Shown one piece after another: positions 27,610 through 36,440 of a stretch of 64,000 nucleotides of DNA; position 1 is the stretch's first letter, and every line of letters starts with the position of its first letter. The DNA is from Rossellomorea marisflavi (GTDB lineage Bacteria; Bacillota; Bacilli; Bacillales; Bacillaceae_B), in NCBI RefSeq assembly GCF_001274775.1, contig NZ_LGUE01000001.1:521435-585434 (forward strand). Reading direction: 5' to 3'. The notes below the pieces were generated by a model that had not been told where the DNA came from, made no database searches, and saw nothing but the letters and a program-made list of their open reading frames with translations. The translations under genes and the position numbers were made by a program.

Positions 27610-29156
27610 TGGATATTTATGAGAAAATTGATGAACTATATGAGCGCAGGCGCGAAGTGGAGCTTGGGGGCGGAGATGAGCGGATTGACAAGCAGCATGC
27701 CAAAGGAAAGCTGACAGCACGTGAGCGGATCGAATTGCTCGTTGATGAGGGAACCTTTGTGGAATTGAACCCTTTCATTGAACATAGAAGCGTCGATTTC
27801 GGTTTGGAAGGAATGAAAGGACCGGGGGACGGGGTCGTGACCGGATATGGAAAGGTGGATGGACGGCCCATTTATCTGTTTTCTCAGGATTTCACCGTGT
27901 TTGGGGGAGCACTGGGTGAAATGCACGCACAAAAGATCTCCCATGTGATGGATCTTGCCGTTAAAAATGGAGCCCCGTTCATCGGACTGAATGATTCAGG
28001 CGGAGCACGGATCCAGGAGGGCGTTGTGTCCCTCGACGGTTACGGGCACATCTTTTACCGGAATGCCATCTACTCGGGAGTCATCCCTCAGATTTCCGTC
28101 ATCATGGGACCTTGTGCAGGGGGGGCGGTGTATTCCCCTGCCATCACGGATTTTGTCTTCATGGTCGATGATACGAGTCAGATGTTCATCACCGGCCCGA
28201 AGGTGATCGAGACCGTGACCGGTGAAAAGATCAGCGCCGAGAATCTCGGAGGGGCGAAGGTTCACAACTCGATCAGCGGCAATGCCCATTTCAGGGGCAA
28301 AACCGAGGAAGAAGTGCTGAGCGAGGTCAGGAAATTACTCACCTACCTTCCCCAAAACAATGAGGAGAGGCCAGCTCGTATCGATTCAGGCGAATCAGAT
28401 GATTATCGACCGGATCTCACCGACATCATCCCGTTCGATGCCATCCGTCCGTATGACGTGCGGACGGTCGTCAATCAAGTGGTCGATGAAGGAAGCTTCA
28501 TGGAGGTTCAAAAAGAGTTCGCCAAGAACATCGTCGTCGGTCTTGCACGGATCAAGGGAGAAGTCGTCGGCCTGGTATGCAATCAGCCGAAGGTCATGGC
28601 AGGCGGTTTGGATATCGATTCATCTGATAAGGCGTCGAGATTCATCCGATTCTGTGATTCCTTTAATATTCCCCTCATCACCTTCGAAGACGTGACCGGT
28701 TTCTTCCCTGGCATCAAACAGGAGCACGGGGGCATCATCCGCCACGGGGCCAAGATCCTTTATGCGTATTCCGAAGCAACTGTGCCGAAGATGACCGTCA
28801 TTCTCCGGAAAGCATATGGGGGAGCCTATGTAGCTCTCAATTCAAAATCCATCGGAGCAGATCTCGTATTTGCATGGCCAAACGCGGAAATCGCCGTCAT
28901 GGGCCCACAAGGTGCAGCGAACATCATCTTTGCCCGGGAAATCGCATCATCCGACAATCCAGAAGCAGTCAGGGCACAAAAGATCGAAGAATACCGAGAG
29001 AAATTCGCCAACCCGTACGTTGCAGCATCTCGTGGCATGGTCGACGACGTCATCGACCCCCGCGAAACCAGGATCAAACTCATCCAGGCACTCGACATGA
29101 TGAGGAACAAAAAAGAAGACCGCCCCAAAAAGAAACACGGAAACATCCCGCTGTAA
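27609..29156 (+). CDS. Propionyl-CoA carboxylase beta subunit / carboxyltransferase (YqjD-like)
   Basis: 515-residue carboxyltransferase of the PccB/MmdA family. It contains NDSGGARIQEG, GPCAGGAVYSPAITDF, and the second crotonase-like half FFPGIKQEHGGIIRHGAKILYAYSEATVP. The acyl-CoA pocket segment is RKAYGGAYVALNSKSIGAD, and GPQGAANIIF is also present. Paired with mce, it very likely makes methylmalonyl-CoA from propionyl-CoA. No biotin carboxylase or biotin carrier gene is in the window, so its partner must be encoded elsewhere. A sodium-pump decarboxylase role is less likely because no membrane subunit is nearby. Repeat array B starts 4 bases after the stop. Confidence 0.9.
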   Translation: MDIYEKIDELYERRREVELGGGDERIDKQHAKGKLTARERIELLVDEGTFVELNPFIEHRSVDFGLEGMKGPGDGVVTGYGKVDGRPIYLFSQDFTVFGGALGEMHAQKISHVMDLAVKNGAPFIGLNDSGGARIQEGVVSLDGYGHIFYRNAIYSGVIPQISVIMGPCAGGAVYSPAITDFVFMVDDTSQMFITGPKVIETVTGEKISAENLGGAKVHNSISGNAHFRGKTEEEVLSEVRKLLTYLPQNNEERPARIDSGESDDYRPDLTDIIPFDAIRPYDVRTVVNQVVDEGSFMEVQKEFAKNIVVGLARIKGEVVGLVCNQPKVMAGGLDIDSSDKASRFIRFCDSFNIPLITFEDVTGFFPGIKQEHGGIIRHGAKILYAYSEATVPKMTVILRKAYGGAYVALNSKSIGADLVFAWPNAEIAVMGPQGAANIIFAREIASSDNPEAVRAQKIEEYREKFANPYVAASRGMVDDVIDPRETRIKLIQALDMMRNKKEDRPKKKHGNIPL

Positions 29157-29160
29157 CAAG

Positions 29161-29281
29161 AAAAGCGTAGGCGGGGAGGGCTGACCCGACAAGCATAAGG
29201 CAGTCAGCCCAGAAAGGCGTCCTGTGCCTTTTTGGGTTGACTGCCTTATGACCTCGAGGGTCACCCCGCCGGAGCTGGACA
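29161..29281 (+). repeat. Structured repeat, array B unit 1
   Basis: AAAAGCGTAGGCGGGG start and GGAGCTGGACA end. Inner arms GGCAGTCAGCCC / GGGTTGACTGCC pair almost perfectly and flank the AAAGGC / GCCTTT stem. Confidence 0.92.
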
Positions 29282-29285
29282 AAAG

Positions 29286-29406
29286 AAAAGCGTAGGCGGC
29301 TAGCCCTGAGGCGACAAGCATAAGGCGGATCACTCGGAAAGGCGTTCTGTGCCTTTTTGAGTGATTAGACTTATGACCTCGAGCCTCAAGCCGCCGGAGC
29401 TGGACA
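29286..29406 (+). repeat. Structured repeat, array B unit 2
   Basis: Same borders as unit 1 but different arms: outer GGCGGCT / AGCCGCC and TGAGGC / GCCTCA, inner ATCACTC / GAGTGAT. A 17-base start of a third unit lies at 29413-29429. Confidence 0.92.
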
Positions 29407-29517
29407 TTAAAGAAAAGCGGAGGCGGCTTCTTTCCCTATTCCGACAATCAAAAAGAGCTTATCCTGCCACCATCCGCTCAAATGGGGAAGGTTCCGGCCT
29501 GCATGAAAGCACTCTAT

Positions 29518-29546
29518 TTGTGACGCCGGGGTATTAGCGCTATACT
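29518..29546 (+). promoter_or_regulatory. Candidate sigma-A promoter for the M20 peptidase gene
   Basis: TTGTGA (29518-29523) and TATACT (29541-29546), spaced 17 nt, lie 35 nt before the start codon. Confidence 0.65.
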
Positions 29547-29580
29547 AGTAGAGTGATTACATAATGTTGGAGGTACGAAT

Positions 29581-30708
29581 ATGATCAATCAAGAGCGTTT
29601 ATTGAATGAATTCATGGAATTGGTGCAGATCGATTCTGAAACTAAGGACGAAGCGGAGATTGCGAAAGTATTGACCGCTAAATTCACCGAACTTGGTGTG
29701 GATGTGTTCGAGGATGACACGACAGGTGTAACGGGACACGGTGCCGGAAACTTGATCTGCAACCTCAAAGGAACAAAGGAAGGTGCGGATACGATCTACT
29801 TCACTTCCCATATGGATACTGTCGTTCCTGCTAAGGGCGTCAAGCCTGAACTGAAGGAAGATGGCTATATCTATTCGGATGGTACGACCATCCTTGGGGC
29901 CGATGATAAGACCGGTCTTGCTACAATGCTCGAAGTCGTAAGAGTGTTGAAAGAGAACAACATCGAGCACGGTGACATCCAGTTCATCATCACGGCAGGG
30001 GAAGAATCTGGCCTCGTCGGAGCTAAAGCCCTCGACTCTTCACTCGTGAAGGCGAAGTACGGCTTTGCCCTCGACAGCGATGGGAAAGTCGGCAATATCA
30101 TCGTGGCTGCGCCGACCCAGGCGAAAGTGAAAGCGACAATCTACGGCATTACGGCACACGCCGGGGTTGCTCCTGAAAAAGGCGTATCCGCCATCACCAT
30201 CGCTTCAAAAGCCATCTCGAAGATGCCGCTCGGTCGTATCGATGAAGAAACGACGGCGAATATCGGACGCTTCGAAGGCGGAAAGGCAACGAATATCGTT
30301 TGCGAGCAAGTCGATATCTTGGCAGAAGCACGCTCCCTTGTTCCTGAAAAAATGGAAGCGCAAGTAGAAAAAATGAAGGAAGCATTCCATGCAGCAGCCG
30401 CCGAAATGGGTGGCAAAGCAGAAGTGGAGATCGAAGTCATGTACCCGGGATTCAAGTTCTCCGATGGGGATGAAGTCGTAGAAGTGGCAAAACGTGCCGC
30501 AGCGAAAGTGGGGCGTCCGAGTGAGCTTCTAACAAGTGGCGGGGGCAGTGATGCGAACGTCATCGCAGGATTCGGCATCCCGACGGTCAATCTAGCTGTG
30601 GGATATGAAGAAATCCACACGAAAAATGAAAGAATGCCTGTTGAAGAGCTGTACAAATTGGCTGAGATGGTCATTGCCATCGTGGAAGAAGCAGCATCAT
30701 CTAAATAA
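29581..30708 (+). CDS. M20 family peptidase T-like (YqjE)
   Basis: 375-residue zinc aminopeptidase-type hydrolase. Metal-binding motifs are SHMDTVVPA (first His and Asp) with DGTTILGADDKTGLA, the catalytic ITAGEESGLVGA, and ALDSDG. The dimerisation domain starts TIYGITAHAGVAPEKG. TSGGGSDANVIAGFGIPTVNL and the last His in YEEIHTKNE complete the set. B. subtilis YqjE lies at the same place. It probably cleaves tripeptides; specificity is inferred from family membership. Confidence 0.92.
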   Translation: MINQERLLNEFMELVQIDSETKDEAEIAKVLTAKFTELGVDVFEDDTTGVTGHGAGNLICNLKGTKEGADTIYFTSHMDTVVPAKGVKPELKEDGYIYSDGTTILGADDKTGLATMLEVVRVLKENNIEHGDIQFIITAGEESGLVGAKALDSSLVKAKYGFALDSDGKVGNIIVAAPTQAKVKATIYGITAHAGVAPEKGVSAITIASKAISKMPLGRIDEETTANIGRFEGGKATNIVCEQVDILAEARSLVPEKMEAQVEKMKEAFHAAAAEMGGKAEVEIEVMYPGFKFSDGDEVVEVAKRAAAKVGRPSELLTSGGGSDANVIAGFGIPTVNLAVGYEEIHTKNERMPVEELYKLAEMVIAIVEEAASSK

Positions 30709-30722
30709 TACCGGCTCCAGAG

Positions 30723-30760
30723 AAAGGTTCATCAGCGCGTTTGCTGGTGGACCTTTTGTT
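30723..30760 (+). terminator. Terminator after the M20 peptidase gene
   Basis: 14-bp stem AAAGGTTCATCAGC / GCTGGTGGACCTTT followed by TGTT. Confidence 0.82.
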
Positions 30761-30847
30761 CTGACTCCCCTTACATGGCAATCTATGGTACATTAAAAGG
30801 AAGACGAACGTCCAGGTCGAAAGACGGACGGAGAGGAGAGTCAGTTC

Positions 30848-31315
30848 ATGGCTAAAGTCATTGTTTTTCACGCAGGGAAAGAAGAGTATGCCCTTCCCGT
30901 TGATACCATTGTTTCTATTGAAAAATCCGAGGGGATCAACCCGATTCCCCATCTTCCATCATTTGTGCTTGGGGTGACGAAGGTAAGGGGTGAACTCATT
31001 CCTGTCTTTGACCTTGCAGAAATCCTATATTCTTCATCACTCGACCGAACCGATGCGTTTCTTATCGTGGTGAAGAGTGAGATCATGACGATTGGCCTCC
31101 TTGTGAAAGAAGCCAAGGAAATCCTCGAGTTTTCCGATGCGGCCCTCACCCAGGTCGGTTTGCTTGCATACGGGAAGGCTGACTACTTCTCGGGCATCAT
31201 CAATCTCGAGGATCGCATGCTCACCCAGATCAATCCCGATCGATTGGTGGCCGGATTGAAGGGCATTACTGACATCCAAACCTATGTCACGGAACAAGAA
31301 GTGCAATCCAACTAA
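30848..31315 (+). CDS. CheW-domain chemotaxis adaptor
   Basis: 155-residue single-domain CheW protein, containing GKEEYALPVDTIVSIEK, ILGVTK-type FVLGVTKVRGELIPVFDLAEIL and GLLVKEAKEIL. CheW proteins couple methyl-accepting receptors to the CheA kinase. No other chemotaxis gene is nearby. It starts after GAGAGGAGAG, and dinB follows after 15 nt, so the two are probably co-transcribed. The link to a DNA polymerase is unexplained. Confidence 0.88.
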   Translation: MAKVIVFHAGKEEYALPVDTIVSIEKSEGINPIPHLPSFVLGVTKVRGELIPVFDLAEILYSSSLDRTDAFLIVVKSEIMTIGLLVKEAKEILEFSDAALTQVGLLAYGKADYFSGIINLEDRMLTQINPDRLVAGLKGITDIQTYVTEQEVQSN

Positions 31316-31330
31316 GAAAGACGCGATCGT

Positions 31331-32581
31331 ATGAAAAATTTTTATCCTAAAAATGGACGGGTGATCCTCCATGTCGATATGAACAGCTTCTATGCATCCG
31401 TGGAGATGGCATATGACCCAACCTTGAAAGGGAAGCCGCTGGCCATAGCCGGGAACCCCGAGGAGCGGAGGGGAATCGTCGTCACCTGCAGCTATGAGGC
31501 GAGGGGCTTCGGTGTAAAGACCACCATGCCCGTCTGGGAGGCGAAAAGACTCTGTCCGGAGCTGATTGTCATGCGTCCGAATTTTGAGCGCTACCGATCT
31601 GCCTCCAAAGGCATGTTTGATATTTTAAGACAATATTCCGAGCTCGTGGAACCCGTTTCCATCGATGAGGGGTATGTGGATATCACCGATTCGTTTGAAC
31701 TGGGTTCACCGGTAGAAATTGCCGGTCAAATCCAATCACAGATCCTTTCTCAACTGGATCTTCCCTGCAGTATCGGTGTCGCCCCTAATAAGTTCTTGGC
31801 CAAGACGGCTTCGGATATGAAGAAGCCCATGGGCATCACGGTCCTTAGGAAGCGTGATCTGCCTGCGAAAATCTGGCCGCTTCCGGTCATCGACATGCAC
31901 GGGATCGGGGAAAAAACAGCGTTGAAGTTGAACGGGATGGGGATCGAGACCTGCAGGGACCTTGCCTTCGCCAACGATATCCAATTGAAGTCCCGCCTGG
32001 GGATCAATGGGCTCCGGCTCAAGGAAAAAGCCAATGGGATCGACAGGCGGATCGTCGACCCCGATTCAATCTATGATTATAAAAGTGTGGGGAACTCCAC
32101 TACGCTTCCGAAAGACACCACCAATCAACACGATTTGTTGGCCGTCATATTGCAACTCAGTGAGAAAGTCGCCTCAAGGCTCCATCAGAAGGACGTCCTC
32201 GGGATGACGATTCAGGTGATGATCAAGGACAAGTTCAGGAAGTCCATCACCAGGAGCCGGAAACTTGAGAATCCCGTAGGAAAGAAAGAGGATATCTACG
32301 CAGTGGCAAAGGACCTGTTCATGAAGCATTGGAACGGCGAACCTGTGAGGCTCCTGGGGGTAACAGCCCAGGACGTGGTGGAAAAGAGCGAAGCAACGGA
32401 ACAGCTTGACCTTTTCTCCTACAAAAAAGAAGCAGAAAAAGAACCTCTGTACAAAGTCGTTTCTGAACTCCAGGACAAGTACGGAAAAGATTCCATTGCA
32501 AGGGGCATCAAGGGAAGTAAAGGCGCCCGGAACGACACGAAAACCGACACAAGCTTTAATAAGGATTTTCTGAGGGATTAG
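31331..32581 (+). CDS. dinB: DNA polymerase IV (DinB, YqjH-like)
   Basis: Y-family translesion polymerase of 416 residues. Palm motifs are HVDMNSFYASVE and PVSIDEGYVDI (catalytic acidic residues). The thumb helix-hairpin-helix is MHGIGEKTALKLNGMGI. The little-finger domain follows, and the C-terminal beta-clamp motif is QLDLF. It matches B. subtilis PolY1 in place and length. No ribosome site is obvious before the ATG at 31331, so translation may be coupled to cheW. Confidence 0.95.
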   Translation: MKNFYPKNGRVILHVDMNSFYASVEMAYDPTLKGKPLAIAGNPEERRGIVVTCSYEARGFGVKTTMPVWEAKRLCPELIVMRPNFERYRSASKGMFDILRQYSELVEPVSIDEGYVDITDSFELGSPVEIAGQIQSQILSQLDLPCSIGVAPNKFLAKTASDMKKPMGITVLRKRDLPAKIWPLPVIDMHGIGEKTALKLNGMGIETCRDLAFANDIQLKSRLGINGLRLKEKANGIDRRIVDPDSIYDYKSVGNSTTLPKDTTNQHDLLAVILQLSEKVASRLHQKDVLGMTIQVMIKDKFRKSITRSRKLENPVGKKEDIYAVAKDLFMKHWNGEPVRLLGVTAQDVVEKSEATEQLDLFSYKKEAEKEPLYKVVSELQDKYGKDSIARGIKGSKGARNDTKTDTSFNKDFLRD

Positions 32582-32758
32582 GGACAAAAGTATGAAGATC
32601 CTCCATTGCCTATGGGGGTACTGTTTGCCAAAACTTTTGATTTTCATTAATCTTAGTGTAGTGGATTATTATATTCTAGTCCAAATTTAAAAACAAAAAG
32701 AAGCTTTCTTCATGATATCGAGTTACGACTTGAGTTGCTTTTTGAATAAATAACTTGG

Positions 32759-32795
32759 AACTGACTTATGAATCGTTATAAGTCAGTTTTTGTTT
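32759..32795 (+). terminator. Terminator downstream of dinB
   Basis: 11-bp stem AACTGACTTAT / ATAAGTCAGTT followed by TTTGTTTT, 178 nt after the dinB stop. Confidence 0.85.
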
Positions 32796-32799
32796 TGCA

Positions 32800-32828
32800 A
32801 TAAAAAACCACCTAAATTCAAGGTGGTA
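32800..32828 (-). terminator. Terminator of the DUF4352 gene
   Basis: On the minus strand, stem ACCACCTT / AGGTGGT is followed by TTTTTTATT. Confidence 0.82.
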
Positions 32829-32884
32829 ACAATAAGTATTTCATTAGGTGAGGTTTATCTCTCTTCATATAGAACTATGATTAA

Positions 32885-33514
32885 TCAATTATAGGTTATG
32901 TCTATATAGACTTCATCTTTATAGACTAAGGCAAAGAAAGAATTGTTAACGGGAAAAACAAATTCGATTTCACCTGAGATCTCTTCTCCCGGTTCCAATT
33001 CTCCGCTTTTTAGCAGGTATTCGGAATTAGTTACCGGGTTTATGCGTTTCCCTTTTTCATTACCTTGGTCTTGTACCAATGTAAAATCATTAGGGGAATA
33101 TTGCACTGTGTCTTCGCCAATATTTTTGATGGTAATACCCGGGCGAACCATTTTTCCATAGCTAAAGAACACTTTGTTAACAGATATCTCAACTTCATCA
33201 TGTTTGACGGGATAACCATAATCATACACTTTTTCTGGCGCCCAATCAGGCTTGTCGCCCTGGCTTAAAGTGGGGTCCGGAATAAATGAGATTATAATTG
33301 CAACGGTTGCAATGATTAACGCAGTAAAACTAATAGAAATACCTGTGATTGCTTTCCATTTTGTCCGCTCCTTCTTTATCAATGAGATTATTCCAAAGAT
33401 AATCGAAAACACTATAATAATTAACCCCACGATAGGAACAAGACAATTTAACAAACCTATAAAACCAACCCATAGGGAAAGGAACCCAAAAATATCACTT
33501 CTTTTTTCTCTCAT
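32885..33514 (-). CDS. Membrane protein with DUF4352-like domain
   Basis: 209-residue protein of unknown function. Two or three N-terminal membrane segments (about 8-45 and 55-77) resemble DUF4190-type anchors. An extracellular domain (about 100-209) shows the telokin-like DUF4352 pattern: VKHDEVEISVNKVFF, ITIKNIGEDTVQYSPNDFTLVQDQGNEKG, LEPGEEISGEIEFVF. RBS GGAGGAG precedes the ATG. Codon use and base composition are markedly more AT-rich than the neighbours, suggesting acquisition. It lies where B. subtilis has gndA. Confidence 0.75.
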   Translation of the reverse strand: MREKRSDIFGFLSLWVGFIGLLNCLVPIVGLIIIVFSIIFGIISLIKKERTKWKAITGISISFTALIIATVAIIISFIPDPTLSQGDKPDWAPEKVYDYGYPVKHDEVEISVNKVFFSYGKMVRPGITIKNIGEDTVQYSPNDFTLVQDQGNEKGKRINPVTNSEYLLKSGELEPGEEISGEIEFVFPVNNSFFALVYKDEVYIDITYN

Positions 33515-33997
33515 ATGACGTCTCCTCCTATTAGTTATTCTAATCTGTGCTTATGAAATCCATCAATCTCCAAAAATAACATAAATGTCTAGGGAATTCA
33601 TCCTTTCTAACACATTTAATTCCGTATGCTTTTTCGCTTCAGTTACCTCAATTCAGCAAGAATATGATTTTATCAGGATGTTGTGAACGAATCACACCAC
33701 AACACGGACTCTCGCAAGGTTAAACGAGGGATGACAGAGGAATCTATATGGATAATTTAATTAGGATAGTATAGTAGCAGCTCTTTCTTTTCTAAGCGTT
33801 TTTTTTTTCGCAGTAAAGATTTTTATCAAAGCGAACTGTTTCGGGGATAAGGATAATCGTAATGTACGTGATTCATATGTTCCCGTGGTATATAGTAAAG
33901 TTCTTTTTGATACGGATTAATTCGGGGCTATGCATGTTATGTGTGGGTTATTATATGTTTGGTTTGAATAGGGTCATTCACTTTAATGATCTATACC
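33515..33997. other. Gene-free AT-rich region
   Basis: About 480 bases of low-GC sequence without a credible gene. A frame on the plus strand (33862-34341) runs into the cyclase gene antisense and lacks a ribosome site. The promoter for the DUF4352 gene should lie near 33520-33600, but no clear boxes were seen. Confidence 0.5.
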
Positions 33998-34037
33998 AAA
34001 AAAGGGTACCAAATCTGATGGATTTGGTACCCTTTTT
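33998..34037. terminator. Bidirectional terminator at the end of the cyclase gene
   Basis: AAAAAAGGGTACCAAAT / ATTTGGTACCCTTTTT is a near-perfect palindrome around a 7-nt loop. Confidence 0.92.
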
Positions 34038-34047
34038 AGTGTTTCGC

Positions 34048-34668
34048 TTATCCGATCATTTCATCAAACAAGAGGACCCTTGCAGGAGAAGCGTCGGTTT
34101 TCTGTATGTTGAGGGGAGCTGCGACCATGAAGTATTGGCCCGGTTCAATGTCTTTGAGTCGGAGACCTTCCATGATGATCACTCCATTCCCCATCAATGT
34201 GCGGTGAGTCGGATGACCTTCCTGGGCACGTTCGATTCCGAGCGCATCGATGGCGACACCTGCAATCTTTTTCTCTGCAAGGTGCTTGGCGGCATCTGCG
34301 GCTACATAGATGAATTCAAAGTTGAACCCTTCATCCCATGAGTTCTTCGTCTTGAAGATGACAAAATCATTTTCTTCGATATCAAGGTCTTTGATATCGT
34401 CGTAGGAAATATTTTCTTCTGCATCTGTCAGATCAAATACTTTCACCGGTCTGACGAGTTGTTTGATATCAATCGTTTCGATTGTTTCCCCTTCGTTGAA
34501 CATATGGAGGGGAGCATCAACGTGTGTACCGGTATGTAGGTCGATGGAGATGCGTGATTCCGTTACGTGTCCGTTTGTATCGGTCTTGATGGACGGCTTT
34601 TTCTCCGGCTTGTTTTTGTATACCGGCATATCGCTGTGGATTGGAGCAGTTACGTCATAGATCTTCAT
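34048..34668 (-). CDS. Cyclase / kynurenine formamidase-like hydrolase
   Basis: 206-residue metal-dependent hydrolase of the cyclase family (PF04199). Signature HTGTHVDAPLHMF provides the metal ligands, and IVIK-type FVIFKTKNSWD and GVAIDALGIE follow. The frame extends six codons further, but GGGTGAGG is best placed for the ATG at 34668. It lies 27 nt downstream of zwf on the same strand, probably in one transcript. The substrate cannot be named; no tryptophan-pathway gene is nearby. Confidence 0.85.
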   Translation of the reverse strand: MKIYDVTAPIHSDMPVYKNKPEKKPSIKTDTNGHVTESRISIDLHTGTHVDAPLHMFNEGETIETIDIKQLVRPVKVFDLTDAEENISYDDIKDLDIEENDFVIFKTKNSWDEGFNFEFIYVAADAAKHLAEKKIAGVAIDALGIERAQEGHPTHRTLMGNGVIIMEGLRLKDIEPGQYFMVAAPLNIQKTDASPARVLLFDEMIG

Positions 34669-34695
34669 TGTTTCCTCACCCTTCAAGTATCATTG

Positions 34696-36198
34696 TTATT
34701 CTACATCAAGTTTCCCTATCGGCCACCAGTTGAAACCATCTTTGTCCAATAGCTCGTCTGCTGCCTTTGGACCCATGGAGCCGGCAGGGTAGTTAGGAAA
34801 GTCTTCCTGTTGAGTAGATTCCCAAATTTCAGAGATCTTGTCAACAAATGCCCAGGACAATTTCACTTCGTCCCATAGGGTGAAGTTCGTCGCATCGCCC
34901 CTCAGGCAGTCATGGAGTAATTTTTCGTATGCTTCCGGTGTGTTGATGCCATCCAGGTCGTGGCTGGCAAAATTCAGTTTGACAGGAGTCGTTTCAATAT
35001 CCTGTCCGGTTTTCTTAACGTTAAGGTGAAGGGTGATGCCCTCTTCAGGTTGGATATGGATCACCAAGAGGTTCGGCGCAAGTGGTTTCCCAGGATTGTA
35101 GTAGAGGTTCATCGGGATATCCTTGAACTGCACGACGATTTTCGTCGATTTTGTTTCCATGCGCTTGCCCGTTCTGATATAGAATGGCACACCTGCCCAG
35201 CGGAAGTTATCGATCATCAGTTTTCCTGCCACGAATGTTTCCGTGTTGGACTCATCATCCACATTGTCTGCTTCGCGGTAACCCGGTACAGCTTGTTCGT
35301 GCATTTTACCCGGTCCGTACTGACCGCGTACGAAGTAGTCTTTCACTTCTTCGCCTTCGATTGGACGAAGGGAGCGAAGAACGCGGACCTTCTCGCTGCG
35401 GATCTCATCGGTTGTCAGCTTGATTGGCGGTTCCATGGCAAGGAGGGCCACCATCTGGATCAAGTGATTCTGCACCATGTCACGGAGTGCTCCACTTTTC
35501 TCGTAGTAACGGCCGCGATCCTCCACCCCGAGCTCTTCCGAAGAAGTGACCTGGATGTTTGAGATGTAGCGGTTATTCCAGAGTGGTTCGAACATAGCAT
35601 TGGCGAAACGGATTACTTCAATATTTTGAACCATTTCCTTACCGAGATAATGATCGATGCGATAGATCTGGTCTTCAGAGAAGGATTCGCGGATCTGTTT
35701 ATTCAGTGCTTCAGCAGACGGAAGATCGTGACCGAATGGTTTCTCGATCACAAGTCGTTGGAAACCTTTTGCATCCGTAACGCCTTGCTTCTTGAGTTGC
35801 TCCGTGATGGTACCGAAGAATTCAGGTGCCATGGCGAGATAGAAGATGCGATTTCCTTCAAGCTGATACTGTTCATCCAGCTGATCCGAGAGGGTTTTCA
35901 ATTCCCTGTAGGATTCATCGCTTGATACATCATGAGCCTGATAATAAAAATGGGATACAAACTCTTCTATGTTTTCATTACTTCCGATTGCGTTATGTAC
36001 AGAGGTTCTTACGTGCTCCTGGAAGGTTTCGTTCGACCATTCCCTGCGCCCGATGCCGATGACGGCAAAGTGCTTGGAGATCTTTCCTTTTGTAAATAAA
36101 TGATAAAGGGATGGATATAATTTCCTCTTGGCTAGATCACCAGTCGCCCCGAAAATCGTAATGAGAGAAGATGGTGTTTGCTGATTATTCAATGTCAT
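34696..36198 (-). CDS. zwf: Glucose-6-phosphate 1-dehydrogenase
   Basis: First enzyme of the oxidative pentose phosphate pathway, NADP-dependent. The 500 residues begin TPSSLITIFGATGDLAKRKLYPSLYHLF, the dinucleotide fold. The active-site motif is YRIDHYLGKEMVQNI, and VIEKPFGHDL is conserved. The start has GTGAGG upstream. In B. subtilis gndA (6-phosphogluconate dehydrogenase) accompanies zwf; here it is missing at that position. Confidence 0.97.
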   Translation of the reverse strand: MTLNNQQTPSSLITIFGATGDLAKRKLYPSLYHLFTKGKISKHFAVIGIGRREWSNETFQEHVRTSVHNAIGSNENIEEFVSHFYYQAHDVSSDESYRELKTLSDQLDEQYQLEGNRIFYLAMAPEFFGTITEQLKKQGVTDAKGFQRLVIEKPFGHDLPSAEALNKQIRESFSEDQIYRIDHYLGKEMVQNIEVIRFANAMFEPLWNNRYISNIQVTSSEELGVEDRGRYYEKSGALRDMVQNHLIQMVALLAMEPPIKLTTDEIRSEKVRVLRSLRPIEGEEVKDYFVRGQYGPGKMHEQAVPGYREADNVDDESNTETFVAGKLMIDNFRWAGVPFYIRTGKRMETKSTKIVVQFKDIPMNLYYNPGKPLAPNLLVIHIQPEEGITLHLNVKKTGQDIETTPVKLNFASHDLDGINTPEAYEKLLHDCLRGDATNFTLWDEVKLSWAFVDKISEIWESTQQEDFPNYPAGSMGPKAADELLDKDGFNWWPIGKLDVE

Positions 36199-36262
36199 GA
36201 CCTCACTTTATCTTTTTGCCGGTAAATCCGGCATGGTACTTCCTCTTTTGTACAATGATTTC

Positions 36263-36291
36263 ATTGTAAAAACTAATTCTTCAATAAGCAA
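36263..36291 (-). promoter_or_regulatory. Candidate sigma-A promoter for zwf
   Basis: On the minus strand TTGCTT (36291-36286) and TACAAT (36268-36263) are spaced 17 nt, 64 nt before zwf. The leader also encodes a possible 18-residue peptide (ATG at 36261), which I do not regard as proven. Confidence 0.6.
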
Positions 36292-36440
36292 GTCTTTTGC
36301 CTGACTGCAGGAGCTCCTTTGATTAGAATGGCTCAAATTGATAAAAGTATGAAAGATTGGCTCTTTTCCGATATCCACTACTAATAGGACAGGGAAAGAT
36401 GTGCTATGATGAAAGGACAGAATACATAGAGGTGAAGAAC

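Larger units (their letters stand above)
32582..32884. other. Gene-free AT-rich spacer after dinB
   Basis: About 300 bases with two terminators (listed separately) and no credible gene. It marks the left edge of an AT-rich insert that runs to about 34040. Confidence 0.6.

Noticed and set aside
30781..30840. LexA box before cheW-dinB
   Set aside because: GAACGTCCAGGTC does not keep the GAAC-N4-GTTC spacing or symmetry.
33862..34341. 159-residue plus-strand frame
   Set aside because: Its second half is antisense to the well-supported cyclase gene, it crosses a strong terminator palindrome, and the AT-rich first half has no ribosome site.
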